Source: Oscillochloris sp. ZM17-4
Lineage (GTDB): Bacteria; Chloroflexota; Chloroflexia; Chloroflexales; Chloroflexaceae
Direction: 5' to 3'
NCBI RefSeq assembly: GCF_019599295.1
Contig: NZ_JAIEWN010000005.1
Location: forward strand, 33,670 to 65,700
DNA: 32,031 nucleotides
The translations under genes were made by a program, and so were the position numbers. Positions 14,341 through 24,124 of the stretch are shown one piece after another. The notes beneath the pieces were generated by a model, which did no database searches, was not told where the DNA came from, and saw only the letters and a list, made by a program, of their open reading frames with translations. Each line of letters begins with the position of its first letter. Within the stretch, counting starts at the first letter, position 1.

Positions 14341-15495
14341 CTACCCTGAGTAGGTGCGCCCCTTCCAGATCACGCCGCGCCCGCTGCGCACCCGCCACAT
14401 GCCCAGGCCGGCGATCAGCAGGTAGCTGAGCAGCCCGAGCGGCCAGAGCAGCCCGTAGGCCGCGGGCTGCCGGTAGAGCCGTCGGTAGAGGGCCGCGCGC
14501 AGGGACAGGCTCGCCAGCAGGCTCAGCCCGCCGCCGGCCAGCCCGGCCCATGCCGCGCCCGCATCCCCAAGCGCCAGCCCGGCCAGGCCCGCCCCCAGCA
14601 GCCAGGGCGGGCCGAAGGCCTCAAGGATCAGGCCGGACATCGCCCAGCCCGAGCGCCCGCCGCCGCTGCGGTAGCCCGCCGCCGCGTTCTTCATCAGCCC
14701 CTCGGCCACCTCGCGCCCGCTGGTGTACATCCGCACCTGGAGGTGGGCCATGCCCTCGGCGATGCCCACCCGGCCCCCGGCGGCGCGGATGGCCTGGGCC
14801 AGCCGCACATCCTCCAGCACCTCGTCGCGCACCGCCGCGTGCCCGCCCACGCCCGCGTAGGCCGTGCGCCGCACGAAGATGCACTGGCCGTTGGCGAGCA
14901 CCTGGTCGGGCCGCACGTCGGGCCGCTCCATCTGCTCGAAGGGGAAGAGCGCCGTGATCAGGGCCAGGAAGGGCGGCAGGATCACCCGCTCCCAGAACGT
15001 CCCCAGCACCAGGAAGGGGAAGATCGTCAGCAGGTCGAGGCTGCGGAGGCTGGCCGTGGCCAGCAGGGCGGCGGCCAGATCCGGCGCGGCCACGGTGTCG
15101 GCGTCGAGGAAGAGCAGCCACTCGCCAGCGGCGCCCTCGCCGAGCTGCTGGCAGGCGTTGCACTTGCCCACCCAGCCCGGCGGCAGCGGCCGGCCGGACA
15201 GCGCCCGCAGGCGCGGGTCGACGATCGCGGCCAGGGCCGCGGCGGTGCCGTCGGTCGAGCCGTCGTCCACCACGATCACCTCGATCCGCGGGTAGGACTG
15301 GGCCAGGGCGGCGCGCACACACGATCCGATCCCACGCTCCTCGTTCCGCGCCGGGATGAGGATCGAGATCAGCGGCGGCTCTGCCGGGATCGCCGGCGCG
15401 GACAGGTGCGGGATCCTGCGCAGCCGGCGGATGTCGCGGGCGACCAGCAGGATCAGCCCGGCGCCGGCGGCCAAGAGGGTGGCGGGAAGGATCAT
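14341..15495 (-). CDS. Family 2 glycosyltransferase, membrane-bound
   Basis: From ATG 15495 (MILPATLLAAGAGL) the product is 384 residues; a longer frame upstream would run through the heptamer repeat and is rejected. A first helix at 2-20 anchors the protein. The GT-A domain has LISILIPARNEERGIGSC, VIVVDDGSTDGT with the nucleotide-binding Asp pair, the metal-binding LFLDADT (DxD), and VLEDVRLAQAIRAAGG, where Asp/Glu would be the catalytic base. Two or three helices follow at the C-terminus. PPGWVGKCNACQQLG resembles the GWxGKxxA segment of carotenoid-type glycosyltransferases (CrtQ, CruC), so a lipid or carotenoid acceptor is possible. That is weak, since no carotenoid genes are nearby. A minus-strand TATAAT lies at 15593-15598. 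Confidence 0.82.
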   Translation of the reverse strand: MILPATLLAAGAGLILLVARDIRRLRRIPHLSAPAIPAEPPLISILIPARNEERGIGSCVRAALAQSYPRIEVIVVDDGSTDGTAAALAAIVDPRLRALSGRPLPPGWVGKCNACQQLGEGAAGEWLLFLDADTVAAPDLAAALLATASLRSLDLLTIFPFLVLGTFWERVILPPFLALITALFPFEQMERPDVRPDQVLANGQCIFVRRTAYAGVGGHAAVRDEVLEDVRLAQAIRAAGGRVGIAEGMAHLQVRMYTSGREVAEGLMKNAAAGYRSGGGRSGWAMSGLILEAFGPPWLLGAGLAGLALGDAGAAWAGLAGGGLSLLASLSLRAALYRRLYRQPAAYGLLWPLGLLSYLLIAGLGMWRVRSGRGVIWKGRTYSG

Positions 15496-15497
15496 AG

Positions 15498-15559
15498 GCA
15501 GATTGCAGATTGCAGATTGCAGATTGCAGATTGCAATCTGCAATCTGCAATCTGCAATC
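15498..15559. repeat. Heptamer GCAGATT array forming a perfect palindrome
   Basis: Five tandem GCAGATT copies (15498-15532) run straight into inverted AATCTGC copies (15535-15559). Bases 15508-15559 form a perfect 52-nt palindrome without a loop. It sits 3 nt before the GT2 start codon and between divergent genes. The same heptamer, in one orientation only, recurs at 25759. It is a simple repeat, not a CRISPR, since there are no spacers. Confidence 0.9.
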
Positions 15560-15578
15560 GCTGTATGATATGCGGCGG

Positions 15579-15607
15579 TTGACGGTGCGCGCATTATACG
15601 CTATAAG
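15579..15607 (+). promoter_or_regulatory. Promoter of the ABC permease genes
   Basis: TTGACG (15579-15584), a 17-bp spacer and TATAAG (15602-15607), 39 bp upstream of ATG 15646. Confidence 0.65.
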
Positions 15608-15645
15608 TTTTGCGCATCGCGCCAACCCCACCCCCGGAGCACCTC

Positions 15646-16461
15646 ATGTCAGGCGAGTCGCCCGCCCGCACCCTGGCCCGCGAGGCCATGCTGCTGCTGA
15701 TCACCCTGGCGGCCGGCGTGGCCCTGGTGGCCGCCATCGTGTTCCTGCCCGTCCTCTTCGGGCGCGGCGGGCCGCCGAGCGCCGAGCGGCTGGGGGCGTA
15801 CCTCCAGACGATCGTCGGCTACGTGGGCGGGCTGGCCCAGGGCAACCTCGGATCGAACGCCCGCGGCAGGCCGGTGAACAACGAGATGCTCCAGGCCGCC
15901 CGGCGCACCCTGGAGCTGCTGACGGCCAGCACGCTGGTCGCCCTACCGCTGGGCGTGGCCTGGGGCGGCCTGCTGGCCACCGTGCGCCGGGGGGTCTGGG
16001 GCGGCCTGCTCTTCAGCCTGAGCACCCTGCTGATCTCGCTGCCCTCGTTCGTGGCCGTGCTCCTGCTCAGCGAGGCCGTGGCGACGATCACCCTGCGCAC
16101 GGGGGTGCGCCTGGCCTTCGTGCAGGGCTACGGCCTCGACGGCCACCTCATCCTGCCCACGGCGGTGCTAGCCACACGCGGGGCGGCCTTCATCGCCCGC
16201 TCGCTCCAGGTCTCTCAGGAGCAGATCATGGCCCAGGACTGGATCCGCGCCGCGCGGGCGAAGGGGCTGGGCGGCCTGGGGCTCTGGCGTCGCCACGTGC
16301 TGCCGGCCCTGCGCCTGCCGCTGCTCGGGGCGGCGCTCGGGGCCGTGCGAGTGATCGTGGCCGGGACGATCATTGTGGACTACCTGTACAACTGGGGCGG
16401 GCTCGGCCGGCGGCTGCTCCAGGTGACGAGCGGCGGCGTGGAGGCACACCTCTGCGCATAG
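15646..16461 (+). CDS. ABC transporter permease, DppB type, C-terminally short
   Basis: A permease subunit of the dipeptide/oligopeptide/nickel importer class. ATG 15646 follows CCGGAG; the frame is open a further 36 nt upstream. The 271-residue product has helices near 12-40, 87-112, 118-145, 165-185 and 222-248. The ATPase-docking EAA loop reads WIRAARAKGLGGLGLWRRHV, then LPALRLPLL. After NWGGLGRRLLQV, where family members continue with about 45 residues and a last helix, the frame runs TSGGVEAHLCA and stops. The sixth helix is therefore missing, and no continuation is seen in the other frames. It may be a degraded or reduced subunit. A DppC-type partner follows, but no binding protein or ATPase is present in the window. 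Confidence 0.75.
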   Translation: MSGESPARTLAREAMLLLITLAAGVALVAAIVFLPVLFGRGGPPSAERLGAYLQTIVGYVGGLAQGNLGSNARGRPVNNEMLQAARRTLELLTASTLVALPLGVAWGGLLATVRRGVWGGLLFSLSTLLISLPSFVAVLLLSEAVATITLRTGVRLAFVQGYGLDGHLILPTAVLATRGAAFIARSLQVSQEQIMAQDWIRAARAKGLGGLGLWRRHVLPALRLPLLGAALGAVRVIVAGTIIVDYLYNWGGLGRRLLQVTSGGVEAHLCA

Positions 16462-16520
16462 GTTAACCCAGGACTTATTCGCGCCAACAAGATATTCTGG
16501 AGAGCTTGAGGCTTAGCTTG

Positions 16521-17411
16521 ATGCACCGCACGATGTCACTCCTTCGCCGCCCCGAGCTGCTGATCGGCGGGGCGCTGGTCGCCCTGATGGCGATCTGCGC
16601 CGTCGCCGCGCCCCTGCTCGCGCCCTTCGACCCGATCAAGCCGGTGGTGCTCTTCGACGGGGCCGACATCGTGCGCGCGCCCTACCCGCCAGGCACGGCC
16701 GGCATGCTGCTCGGCAGCGACAGCCTGCGGCGCGACCTGCTGAGCCGCCTGATCTACGGCACCCGCTACACCCTGCTCTTCTGCGGGGTGGCGGCCATGC
16801 TGCGGGTGGCCCTGGCCGCAGGCCTCGGCATGCTGGCCGGCTGGTACGCGGGCGCGAGCCGGCTGCTCGATGTCCTGGCCGGGGCATGGTCGGCGGTGCC
16901 AAGCCTCTTCTTCGCGCTCATCCCGCTGGCCCTGATCAGCCGGCTGGGCAACAACCAGCTCAACGCCCTGGCCTTCGTGGTCGTCTTCAGCCTGACGGGC
17001 TGGCCGGAGACGGCGGTGCGGGTGCGGGTGGCCGTGCGCGAGCTGCGCGCCGCGCCCTTCGTCGAGTCGGCCTATGCGATCGGCCTGGGGCGCGCGGCCG
17101 TCCTCTGGCGTCACATCCGCCCCAACCTGCGCGACCTGCTGCTGGTCGAGGCGGCCTACGCGGTGGCCGCCGTGCTGCTGCTCTGCGCGGAGCTGGGCTT
17201 CCTGGGGATCTTCATCGGCGGGGCCGAGCGCGAGGCGGTCGGCGGCCAGATCAGCAACGACCCGATCTTCGCGGAGTGGGGCGGGATGCTGGCGAAGGGC
17301 GTGCGCGAGCGGGGCGCGAGCGCGGTGCTCTTCATCGCGCCGATGGCCGCCTTCTCGCTGAGCATCCTCGCGTTCAACCTGCTCGCCGAGGGCCTGCGCC
17401 GGCGTCAGTAG
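16521..17411 (+). CDS. ABC transporter permease, DppC type
   Basis: The second permease of the dipeptide/oligopeptide class, 296 residues. Near the N-terminus it has the typical first helix (LLIGGALVALMAICAVAAPLL), then LAPFDP and LGSDSLRRDLLSRLIYGTRY, the signature of DppC/OppC proteins. Further helices lie about 90-115, 120-150, 155-175 and 210-235. The EAA loop is FVESAYAIGLGRAAVLWRHI followed by RPNLRDLLL. The final helix (AAFSLSILAFNLLAEGLRRR) is intact, unlike in its partner. TTG 16506 is an alternative start five codons upstream. It lies 59 nt after the first permease, close enough for one transcript. The substrate is unknown because the binding protein is not here. Confidence 0.82.
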   Translation: MHRTMSLLRRPELLIGGALVALMAICAVAAPLLAPFDPIKPVVLFDGADIVRAPYPPGTAGMLLGSDSLRRDLLSRLIYGTRYTLLFCGVAAMLRVALAAGLGMLAGWYAGASRLLDVLAGAWSAVPSLFFALIPLALISRLGNNQLNALAFVVVFSLTGWPETAVRVRVAVRELRAAPFVESAYAIGLGRAAVLWRHIRPNLRDLLLVEAAYAVAAVLLLCAELGFLGIFIGGAEREAVGGQISNDPIFAEWGGMLAKGVRERGASAVLFIAPMAAFSLSILAFNLLAEGLRRRQ

Positions 17412-17505
17412 GCAAATTCCGATCCGCCTGCCCGTTCGTATAGACATATCTCACCCGCGCGTCTCAGCATCGGCCATCCGCATCAGGCTCGCCAACGAGT
17501 ATGCC

Positions 17506-19827
<2,322 letters not shown>

Positions 19828-19890
19828 GGGGCGCAGCAGGAAGAGCGGCGCTGTCGCGTTGCGACAGCGCCGCTCTTCCTGCTGCGCCCC
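19828..19890. terminator. Perfect 30-bp hairpin directly after the kinase stop
   Basis: Arms 19828-19857 and 19861-19890 are exact reverse complements with a GTT loop, the longest two-arm hairpin in the window. It starts at the base after TGA. Its outer GGGCGCAGCAG is shared with the palindromes at 5001, 27078 and 27940. It also lies 32 nt beyond the 3' end of the RNase P RNA on the other strand. No T-tract is seen. Confidence 0.8.
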
Positions 19891-19921
19891 TGCATATGAC
19901 ATGGCCGCAGGCAATGTCGGA

Positions 19922-20352
19922 GCACACGTGACTGTACCCCCGATTCTGTTTGCTGCCGCCATCTCTCTCTTCGCACGAGGCGAAGGCCGCTCCTAGCGCG
20001 CCGGGCGCTACCCGGTCTGCCGTCGCGGCGGCGATACGAGCGAGCGGGGTGGTACAAACGCCTTGCGGCTTCCACCGATGAGCCCGCCCCACGTACCTTG
20101 CTCCCCATCAGCCGGCGCAGTCGCCTGGCCGCCGACATCACTGCCGACGCCGGCCGGCTCTTACCCGGCCCTTTCACCCCTCACCGGGTTGCCCCGGCGG
20201 GTCTGCTCTCTGTTGCCGTCTTACGTCGCGGCGACGTTACCATCGCCGTGCCCCCGCTTACGGTTTCGCGGGGCGGCCTTCCGCCCGAAGGCGGGCGAGG
20301 AGTCGGGAAGTTCCTCTAGAGCTACGCTCCAGCGGCGGCTCGCCACGTGTGC
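19922..20352 (-). ncRNA. rnpB: RNase P RNA
   Basis: The catalytic RNA of RNase P, which cuts the 5' leader from tRNA precursors. Read on the minus strand, GCACACGTG at the 5' end (20352-20344) pairs with CACGTGTGC at the 3' end (19930-19922) as helix P1. The conserved GAGGAA near the start leads into ACTTCCCGA (20311-20303), which pairs with TCGGGGGT after ACAGAA near the 3' end (19943-19936). This gives helix P4 with its hallmark bulged U. Also present are the conserved GCAACAGAGAGCAGACC, GGGGTGAAAGGG, GGTAAGAGCC and GGAGCAAGG segments in the right order. The length of about 431 nt fits a bacterial type A RNA. The ends are set from P1 and may be off by some bases. Short reading frames across it are not genes. 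Confidence 0.92.
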
Positions 20353-20357
20353 ATCGG

Positions 20358-20369
20358 GCCAGTATACCA
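20358..20369 (-). promoter_or_regulatory. Extended -10 promoter of the RNase P RNA
   Basis: On the minus strand TGG-TATACT (-10 at 20366-20361) lies 9 bp before the deduced 5' end of the RNA. No good -35 is visible. It lies just after the aminotransferase stop codon. Confidence 0.5.
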
Positions 20370-20378
20370 CCATGCGGC

Positions 20379-21533
20379 TCAGGCTCGGCGCAGCACCTCG
20401 CCGAGCCGCCCGACGCCCTCGGCGATCTGGTCGTGGGGGAGCAGGCTGAAGCAGAGGCGCAGGTAGTTCTGGCCGCCGCCCTCGGCGAAGAAGCGTGCGC
20501 CGGGCAGGTAGCTGACCCCGGCGGCCTCGGCGGCGGGCAGGATGGCCGCGCCGTCCATGCCGGCGGGCAGGCGCACCCAGACGAAGAATCCGCCCAGCGA
20601 GGGGTTCCATGTGCAGCCGGAGGGCAGGTGGCGGGACAGGGCCGCGAGCATCAGATCGCGGCGGGCGCGCAGGGCGGCGCGCAGCCCCTCGACGTGGGGG
20701 TCGAGCAGGCCCAGCTCCAGGAAGGCGGACACCACATGGGCGACGAAGTGGCTCGCGCCGCCGCCGCTGTCGAACACGCCGCAGCCGGCGCAGCGCCGCA
20801 CGAGCTCGGGCGAGGCCAGCATCCAGCCGAGGCGCAGGCCGGGGGCCAGCACCTTGGCGTAGGAGCCGACGCGCACGACCGGGCCGCCGGGGGCCAGGTT
20901 GTAGATCGGCGGCGGCGGCGGCGCGTCGTACCAGAGCTCGCCGTAGGCGTCGTCCTCGATCACCGTCAGGCCCTCGCGGCGGGCCAGGGCCGCCAGGGCG
21001 TAGCGCCGGTCGGCGGTGAGCGTGGCGCCGCTGGGGTTGCCGAAGCTGGCCACGGTGTAGAGGAAGGCCACCCGCTCGCCGCCGCCGCGCAGCATGCGCA
21101 GCATGGCCTCGGCGGCGTCCACATGGATGCCCTGGGAGTCGCCGGGGACGGCCACCGCGCGCAGGCCGCGGTCGCGGAAGATCCGCAGCGCCAGGTGGTA
21201 GGTGGGCGCCTCGACCAGGACCACATCGCCGGGGCGCGAGATCTGCGCGCAGAGCATGTCGAGGGCCTGCGAGATCCCGGCGGTGATCATGATCTGCTCG
21301 GCGGGCGGGGCCACGCCCTCCAGGCGGCCGAGCCGCTGGCGCAGCAGCTCGATCAGCCGGCCCGGCCCCTGGTCGTAGCCGTAGGTCAGTGCGGCGTGCC
21401 AGTCGCGGCCGAGGACAAGCGCGGCGGCGCGCGCCAGCCCCTCGGCCGGGAGCAGCTCGGGCGCGTGATGGCCCCAGCCGAACTCCACAATGCCGGGGCG
21501 CTGGACGATCTGAACGTCGGGGAGGATCTGCAT
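20379..21533 (-). CDS. PLP-dependent class I/II aminotransferase (MocR/2-aminoadipate type)
   Basis: A fold-type I aminotransferase, 384 residues from ATG 21533 (MQILPDVQIVQRPG), with GAGGG upstream; a longer frame exists but lacks a ribosome-binding site. Near the N-terminus LTYGYDQGPGRLIELLRQRL matches the substrate-binding region of the 2-aminoadipate/LysN and MocR branch. ITAGISQALDM follows. ASFGNPSGATLT carries the cofactor-binding Asn, VIEDDAYGELWYD the Asp and Tyr, and RVGSYAKVLAPGLRLGW the PLP lysine (Lys227). There is no GntR-type helix-turn-helix at the N-terminus, so it is an enzyme, not a MocR regulator. The amino donor is unknown; there are no lysine or aromatic biosynthesis genes next to it. 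RNase P RNA lies 27 nt downstream in the same direction. Confidence 0.88.
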   Translation of the reverse strand: MQILPDVQIVQRPGIVEFGWGHHAPELLPAEGLARAAALVLGRDWHAALTYGYDQGPGRLIELLRQRLGRLEGVAPPAEQIMITAGISQALDMLCAQISRPGDVVLVEAPTYHLALRIFRDRGLRAVAVPGDSQGIHVDAAEAMLRMLRGGGERVAFLYTVASFGNPSGATLTADRRYALAALARREGLTVIEDDAYGELWYDAPPPPPIYNLAPGGPVVRVGSYAKVLAPGLRLGWMLASPELVRRCAGCGVFDSGGGASHFVAHVVSAFLELGLLDPHVEGLRAALRARRDLMLAALSRHLPSGCTWNPSLGGFFVWVRLPAGMDGAAILPAAEAAGVSYLPGARFFAEGGGQNYLRLCFSLLPHDQIAEGVGRLGEVLRRA

Positions 21534-21572
21534 GGCGGTCCCTCTATGCTGGCGGCGACAGGCAACGGCTAT

Positions 21573-21601
21573 AGTATAGCGTGTCCCAGGCCAACCCCCA
21601 A
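21573..21601 (-). promoter_or_regulatory. Probable promoter of the aminotransferase
   Basis: On the minus strand TATACT (21578-21573) with TTGGGG (21601-21596) 17 bp upstream, about 40 bp before ATG 21533. The -35 is weak. It overlaps the start of a possible small plus-strand ORF. Confidence 0.4.
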
Positions 21602-21733
21602 CACCCAGTGCACCCGAGCCACCGCCTGCTGCTCTGCGGCACATCCAAGGCCCCGCCCAAGCAGCGATCCGCCCTCTCCCTTGATGAGCTCGTCGATGTG
21701 CTCAAGGTGGGCGTCCAGCGGGGCAGAAGATAG
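21581..21733 (+). CDS. Possible small protein (50 residues)
   Basis: An open frame from GTG 21581 (alternative GTG 21608) to TAG at 21731-21733. The product begins MSQANPQHPVHPSHRLLLCG and ends with a helical stretch SLDELVDVLKVGVQRGRR, basic at the end. Most third codon positions are G or C, as in the neighbouring genes. An 18-bp hairpin begins at the last base of its stop codon, as it does after several certain genes here. There is no ribosome-binding site and only a weak -10 (TATAGT at 21570-21575). It overlaps the putative aminotransferase promoter. No family is recognised; it could be a chance frame. Confidence 0.3.
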   Translation: MSQANPQHPVHPSHRLLLCGTSKAPPKQRSALSLDELVDVLKVGVQRGRR

Positions 21734-21770
21734 CGACAGGGGCGCGGTGCAAGCACCGCGCCCCTGTCGC
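21733..21770. terminator. Perfect 18-bp hairpin between convergent units
   Basis: Arms 21733-21750 and 21753-21770 are exact reverse complements with AA at the tip (about a 4-6 nt loop in practice). It lies 18 nt beyond the stop of the sigma factor gene on the minus strand and at the stop of the possible small ORF on the plus strand. Confidence 0.7.
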
Positions 21771-21787
21771 TCGTCCGAGCGCCGCAT

Positions 21788-22363
21788 CTAGGCGAAGGAG
21801 TAGCCCCCGCCAGGGGACTCGCCCATATCCTCCTGGATGAGACGAGCCAGATTCTGCTGGGCGCGGTGCTGGAGCGACTTGATCGATCCCTGGCTCCGCC
21901 CCATCTGCCGCGCCGTCTCCTGGATCGACAGGTCGTAGCCGTAGCGCAGCCGCAGCACCTGGGCCTGGCTCGGGCTCAGCTGGCTGATCGCCCGGCGCAG
22001 CATCGCCCGCTGCGCGCTCAGCTCCAGGCTGTCCTCGTGATCATCGCCGCTCTCGACCCACGCGTCCAGCGGGATCGTGTGCGTCCGCTCGCGCCGCCGC
22101 AGCGTGTCGATCAGGCGGTCGTGGGCGATCCGGTAGAGCCAGGCCGAGATCGACCAGCCCCGGTCCTCGTAGCGACCAAGCCCCTCGATCATGCGGAGAA
22201 ACACATCCGACTGGAGGTCGCGGGCCAGCTCGGCGTCGTGGACCCGATAGTAGATGTAGCGGTAGATCTCCGGCGCGTAGCGCTCGTAGATCGCGCTGAT
22301 GGCCTGCGGGTCGGACTGCTGGGCGCGGCGGATCAGGTCGGGGCTCAAAGCGGGCGCGCTCAT
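21788..22363 (-). CDS. ECF-type RNA polymerase sigma factor
   Basis: A 191-residue two-domain sigma factor. Region 2 spans about 18-95: IYERYAPEIYRYIYYRV, then DLQSDVFLRMIEGL, and AWLYRIAHDRLIDTLRRRER for core binding and -10 recognition. Region 4 spans about 125-185: LSPSQAQVLRLRYGYDLSIQ, then ETARQMGRSQGSIKSLQHRA, the -35-reading helix-turn-helix. ATG 22363 follows AGAGG by 8 nt; the open frame continues upstream but through a promoter-like region, so the longer start is rejected. There is no anti-sigma gene next to it. The last 11 residues (MGESPGGGYSFA) are a short tail. A minus-strand TATACT at 22413-22408 may be its -10. The regulon is not known. Confidence 0.9.
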   Translation of the reverse strand: MSAPALSPDLIRRAQQSDPQAISAIYERYAPEIYRYIYYRVHDAELARDLQSDVFLRMIEGLGRYEDRGWSISAWLYRIAHDRLIDTLRRRERTHTIPLDAWVESGDDHEDSLELSAQRAMLRRAISQLSPSQAQVLRLRYGYDLSIQETARQMGRSQGSIKSLQHRAQQNLARLIQEDMGESPGGGYSFA

Positions 22364-22485
22364 GAGGGAACCTCTCTTGCTAAGACGATGTACAACGATG
22401 TGCGCGCAGTATACGACGGCGCTCGCGCCCGTGGTGTTTTGGCTGCGTCTATCTGCGGAGATCAATCCGTTAGCGTCTGCGAATA

Positions 22486-22494
22486 TGCTACAAT
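22486..22494 (+). promoter_or_regulatory. Extended -10 promoter for the M50-tpiA unit
   Basis: TGC-TACAAT, 52 bp before the GTG at 22546. A short GGGCG-GAT-CGCCC hairpin (22504-22516) lies in the leader. There is no clear -35. Confidence 0.5.
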
Positions 22495-22545
22495 GCATCA
22501 CAAGGGCGGATCGCCCGATACGGCATATCTAGGAGGACTCTCGGG

Positions 22546-23223
22546 GTGCGCAATATCTTCTCGACGCCGAGCGACGATGTCTTCTCGCGCGGCACGGACG
22601 ACAATATCGAGCTGCTTAAGGCGTGGGCCGGGTCCACCCTAGCCTTCGCCGTGGTGCAGACGGGGGCGGGCAACCTGCTCAGCTCGGCATTTGTCCAGAA
22701 CCTGATCATCTCGGCCGTCGTCTGCGGGATGGCCTTCGTCCTGCATGAGCTGGCCCACCGGGTGGTGGCCCGCAGCTACGGCGCCGAGGCCCACTTCATC
22801 GCCAACGACCAGTGGCTGCTGCTCTCGGTCGTCATCGCCTTCGCCGGCTTCTTCATCGCCGCGCCCGGCGCCGTCTGGCACCGCGGCCACCTGACGCTGC
22901 GCCAGGGCGGCCTGATCGCCCTCGCCGGCCCGGTGACGAACCTGGTGCTCTCGGTGCTCTTCCTGATCAGTCTCTTCGCCGTCGCCCTGCTCGGCCTGCC
23001 TCTGCCGAACCTGCTGCTGATCACCCTGTTCATCGGGTTTAAGTTCAACGCCTGGATCGGCGTGTTCAACATGATCCCCGCCGGCCCCTTCGACGGAGCT
23101 AAGGTGCTCGCCTGGAACTGGCAGGTCTTCGCTGTGACGGTGGCCGTCGGTGTCGGGCTGGCCTTTCTGCTCAGCGACAGTGTCGTAGTCAGCATCCTTA
23201 GGTCGCTCAACGGTGCCCTTTAA
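22546..23223 (+). CDS. M50-family (site-2 protease-like) membrane metallopeptidase
   Basis: A 225-residue integral membrane zinc protease of the minimal type, without PDZ or CBS domains. The active-site motif HELAH (67-71) is in the second hydrophobic segment, and the third zinc ligand is Asp183 in NMIPAGPFDGAKVL, equivalent to the family's NPxPxxxLDG. Four to six hydrophobic helices are visible. Residues 1-30 are cytoplasmic-looking. The start is GTG 22546 with AGGAGG about 10 nt upstream; the ribosome-binding site is strong and fixes the start. Family members cut membrane-bound proteins, often regulators; the target is not known. tpiA follows after 43 nt, with a small GGGCGC-GAGT-GCGCCC hairpin between, and they are probably co-transcribed. 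Confidence 0.85.
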   Translation: MRNIFSTPSDDVFSRGTDDNIELLKAWAGSTLAFAVVQTGAGNLLSSAFVQNLIISAVVCGMAFVLHELAHRVVARSYGAEAHFIANDQWLLLSVVIAFAGFFIAAPGAVWHRGHLTLRQGGLIALAGPVTNLVLSVLFLISLFAVALLGLPLPNLLLITLFIGFKFNAWIGVFNMIPAGPFDGAKVLAWNWQVFAVTVAVGVGLAFLLSDSVVVSILRSLNGAL

Positions 23224-23266
23224 CGGGCGCGAGTGCGCCCTTCCGATAGCTATGGGGAGAATACCT

Positions 23267-24019
23267 ATGCGAACCCCGATCATTGCCGGGAACTGGAAGA
23301 TGTACAAGACGGTGGCCGAGGGCCGCGAGCTCGTCGCGGGACTGCTGGCCGGGCTGGGGCAGGTCGCTGACCGCGAGGTGGTGGTCTGCCCGCCCTACAC
23401 CGCGCTCTACGCCATCGGCGAGCAGGTCGCCGGGACGCCGATCACCCTCGGCGCCCAGGAGGTCTTCTCTGAGTCCCAGGGCGCCTTCACCGGCGCCGTC
23501 GCCCCGCAGATGCTGCGCGATGTGGGCTGCACGTATGTGATCGTCGGCCACAGCGAGCGCCGCCAGATCTTCGGCGACACCGACGCGACCGTGAACCGCA
23601 AGCTGCGCGCCGCCCTCGACTTTAGCCTGCGCCCGATCATGTGCGTCGGCGAGAGCAAGCCCCAGCGCGACTCAGGCCAGGCCGAGGCGATCGTCACCGG
23701 CCAGGTGCGCGCCGGCCTCGTCGATGTGACCGCAACGCAGCTGCTCAATGTGGTGCTCGCCTACGAGCCGATCTGGGCGATCGGCACCGGCGATACGGCC
23801 ACCGCCGCCGACGCCCAGGCCATGCACGCCGCCATCCGCGCCACCCTCGCCGAGCTCTACGGCGATGCGGTCGCCCAGACGGTGCGCATCCAGTACGGCG
23901 GCAGCGTCAAGCCCGATAACGTCGATGAGCTGATGTCCCAGACAGATATCGACGGTGCCCTCGTCGGCGGCGCATCCCTGAAGGCCGACAGCTTCCTGCG
24001 GATTATTCACTTCCAGTAG
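23267..24019 (+). CDS. tpiA: Triosephosphate isomerase
   Basis: Interconverts dihydroxyacetone phosphate and glyceraldehyde 3-phosphate in glycolysis and gluconeogenesis, in the cytoplasm. The 250-residue product is full length. Asn9 and Lys11 lie in AGNWKMYKT, His95 in IVGHSERRQIFG, Glu167 in AYEPIWAIGTG, and QYGGSVKPDN and GALVGGASLK complete the phosphate site. ATG 23267 follows GGGGAGA by 6 nt and puts the catalytic residues at their standard numbers; an upstream in-frame start in the M50 overlap is rejected. It is the second gene after the M50 protease. No gapA or pgk is adjacent. Confidence 0.97.
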   Translation: MRTPIIAGNWKMYKTVAEGRELVAGLLAGLGQVADREVVVCPPYTALYAIGEQVAGTPITLGAQEVFSESQGAFTGAVAPQMLRDVGCTYVIVGHSERRQIFGDTDATVNRKLRAALDFSLRPIMCVGESKPQRDSGQAEAIVTGQVRAGLVDVTATQLLNVVLAYEPIWAIGTGDTATAADAQAMHAAIRATLAELYGDAVAQTVRIQYGGSVKPDNVDELMSQTDIDGALVGGASLKADSFLRIIHFQ

Positions 24020-24035
24020 CCCCCCCAACATCATC

Positions 24036-24086
24036 ATATCGTGAGGAGGAGTTGCCAGCTACGCTGGCAACTCCTCCTCACGATAT
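24036..24086. terminator. Perfect 24-bp hairpin after tpiA (family A)
   Basis: Arms 24036-24059 and 24063-24086 are exact reverse complements with a TAC loop. The tip GCCAGC-TAC-GCTGGC is the same as in the hairpins at 8581 and 14264. It starts 16 nt after the tpiA stop and has no T-tract. Confidence 0.8.
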
Positions 24087-24124
24087 AAGGCAGTAGCGCA
24101 TACGTAACGCGGTGCCCCGACCGC

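Noticed and set aside
15498-15559. CRISPR array
   Set aside because: The units are contiguous heptamers with no spacers and no cas genes nearby.
15496-15594. N-terminal extension of the family 2 glycosyltransferase
   Set aside because: It would encode the heptamer repeat (repeated CNLQSAI-like peptides); the ATG at 15495 begins a normal membrane helix.
20379-21533. MocR-type transcription regulator
   Set aside because: No GntR winged-helix domain precedes the aminotransferase domain.
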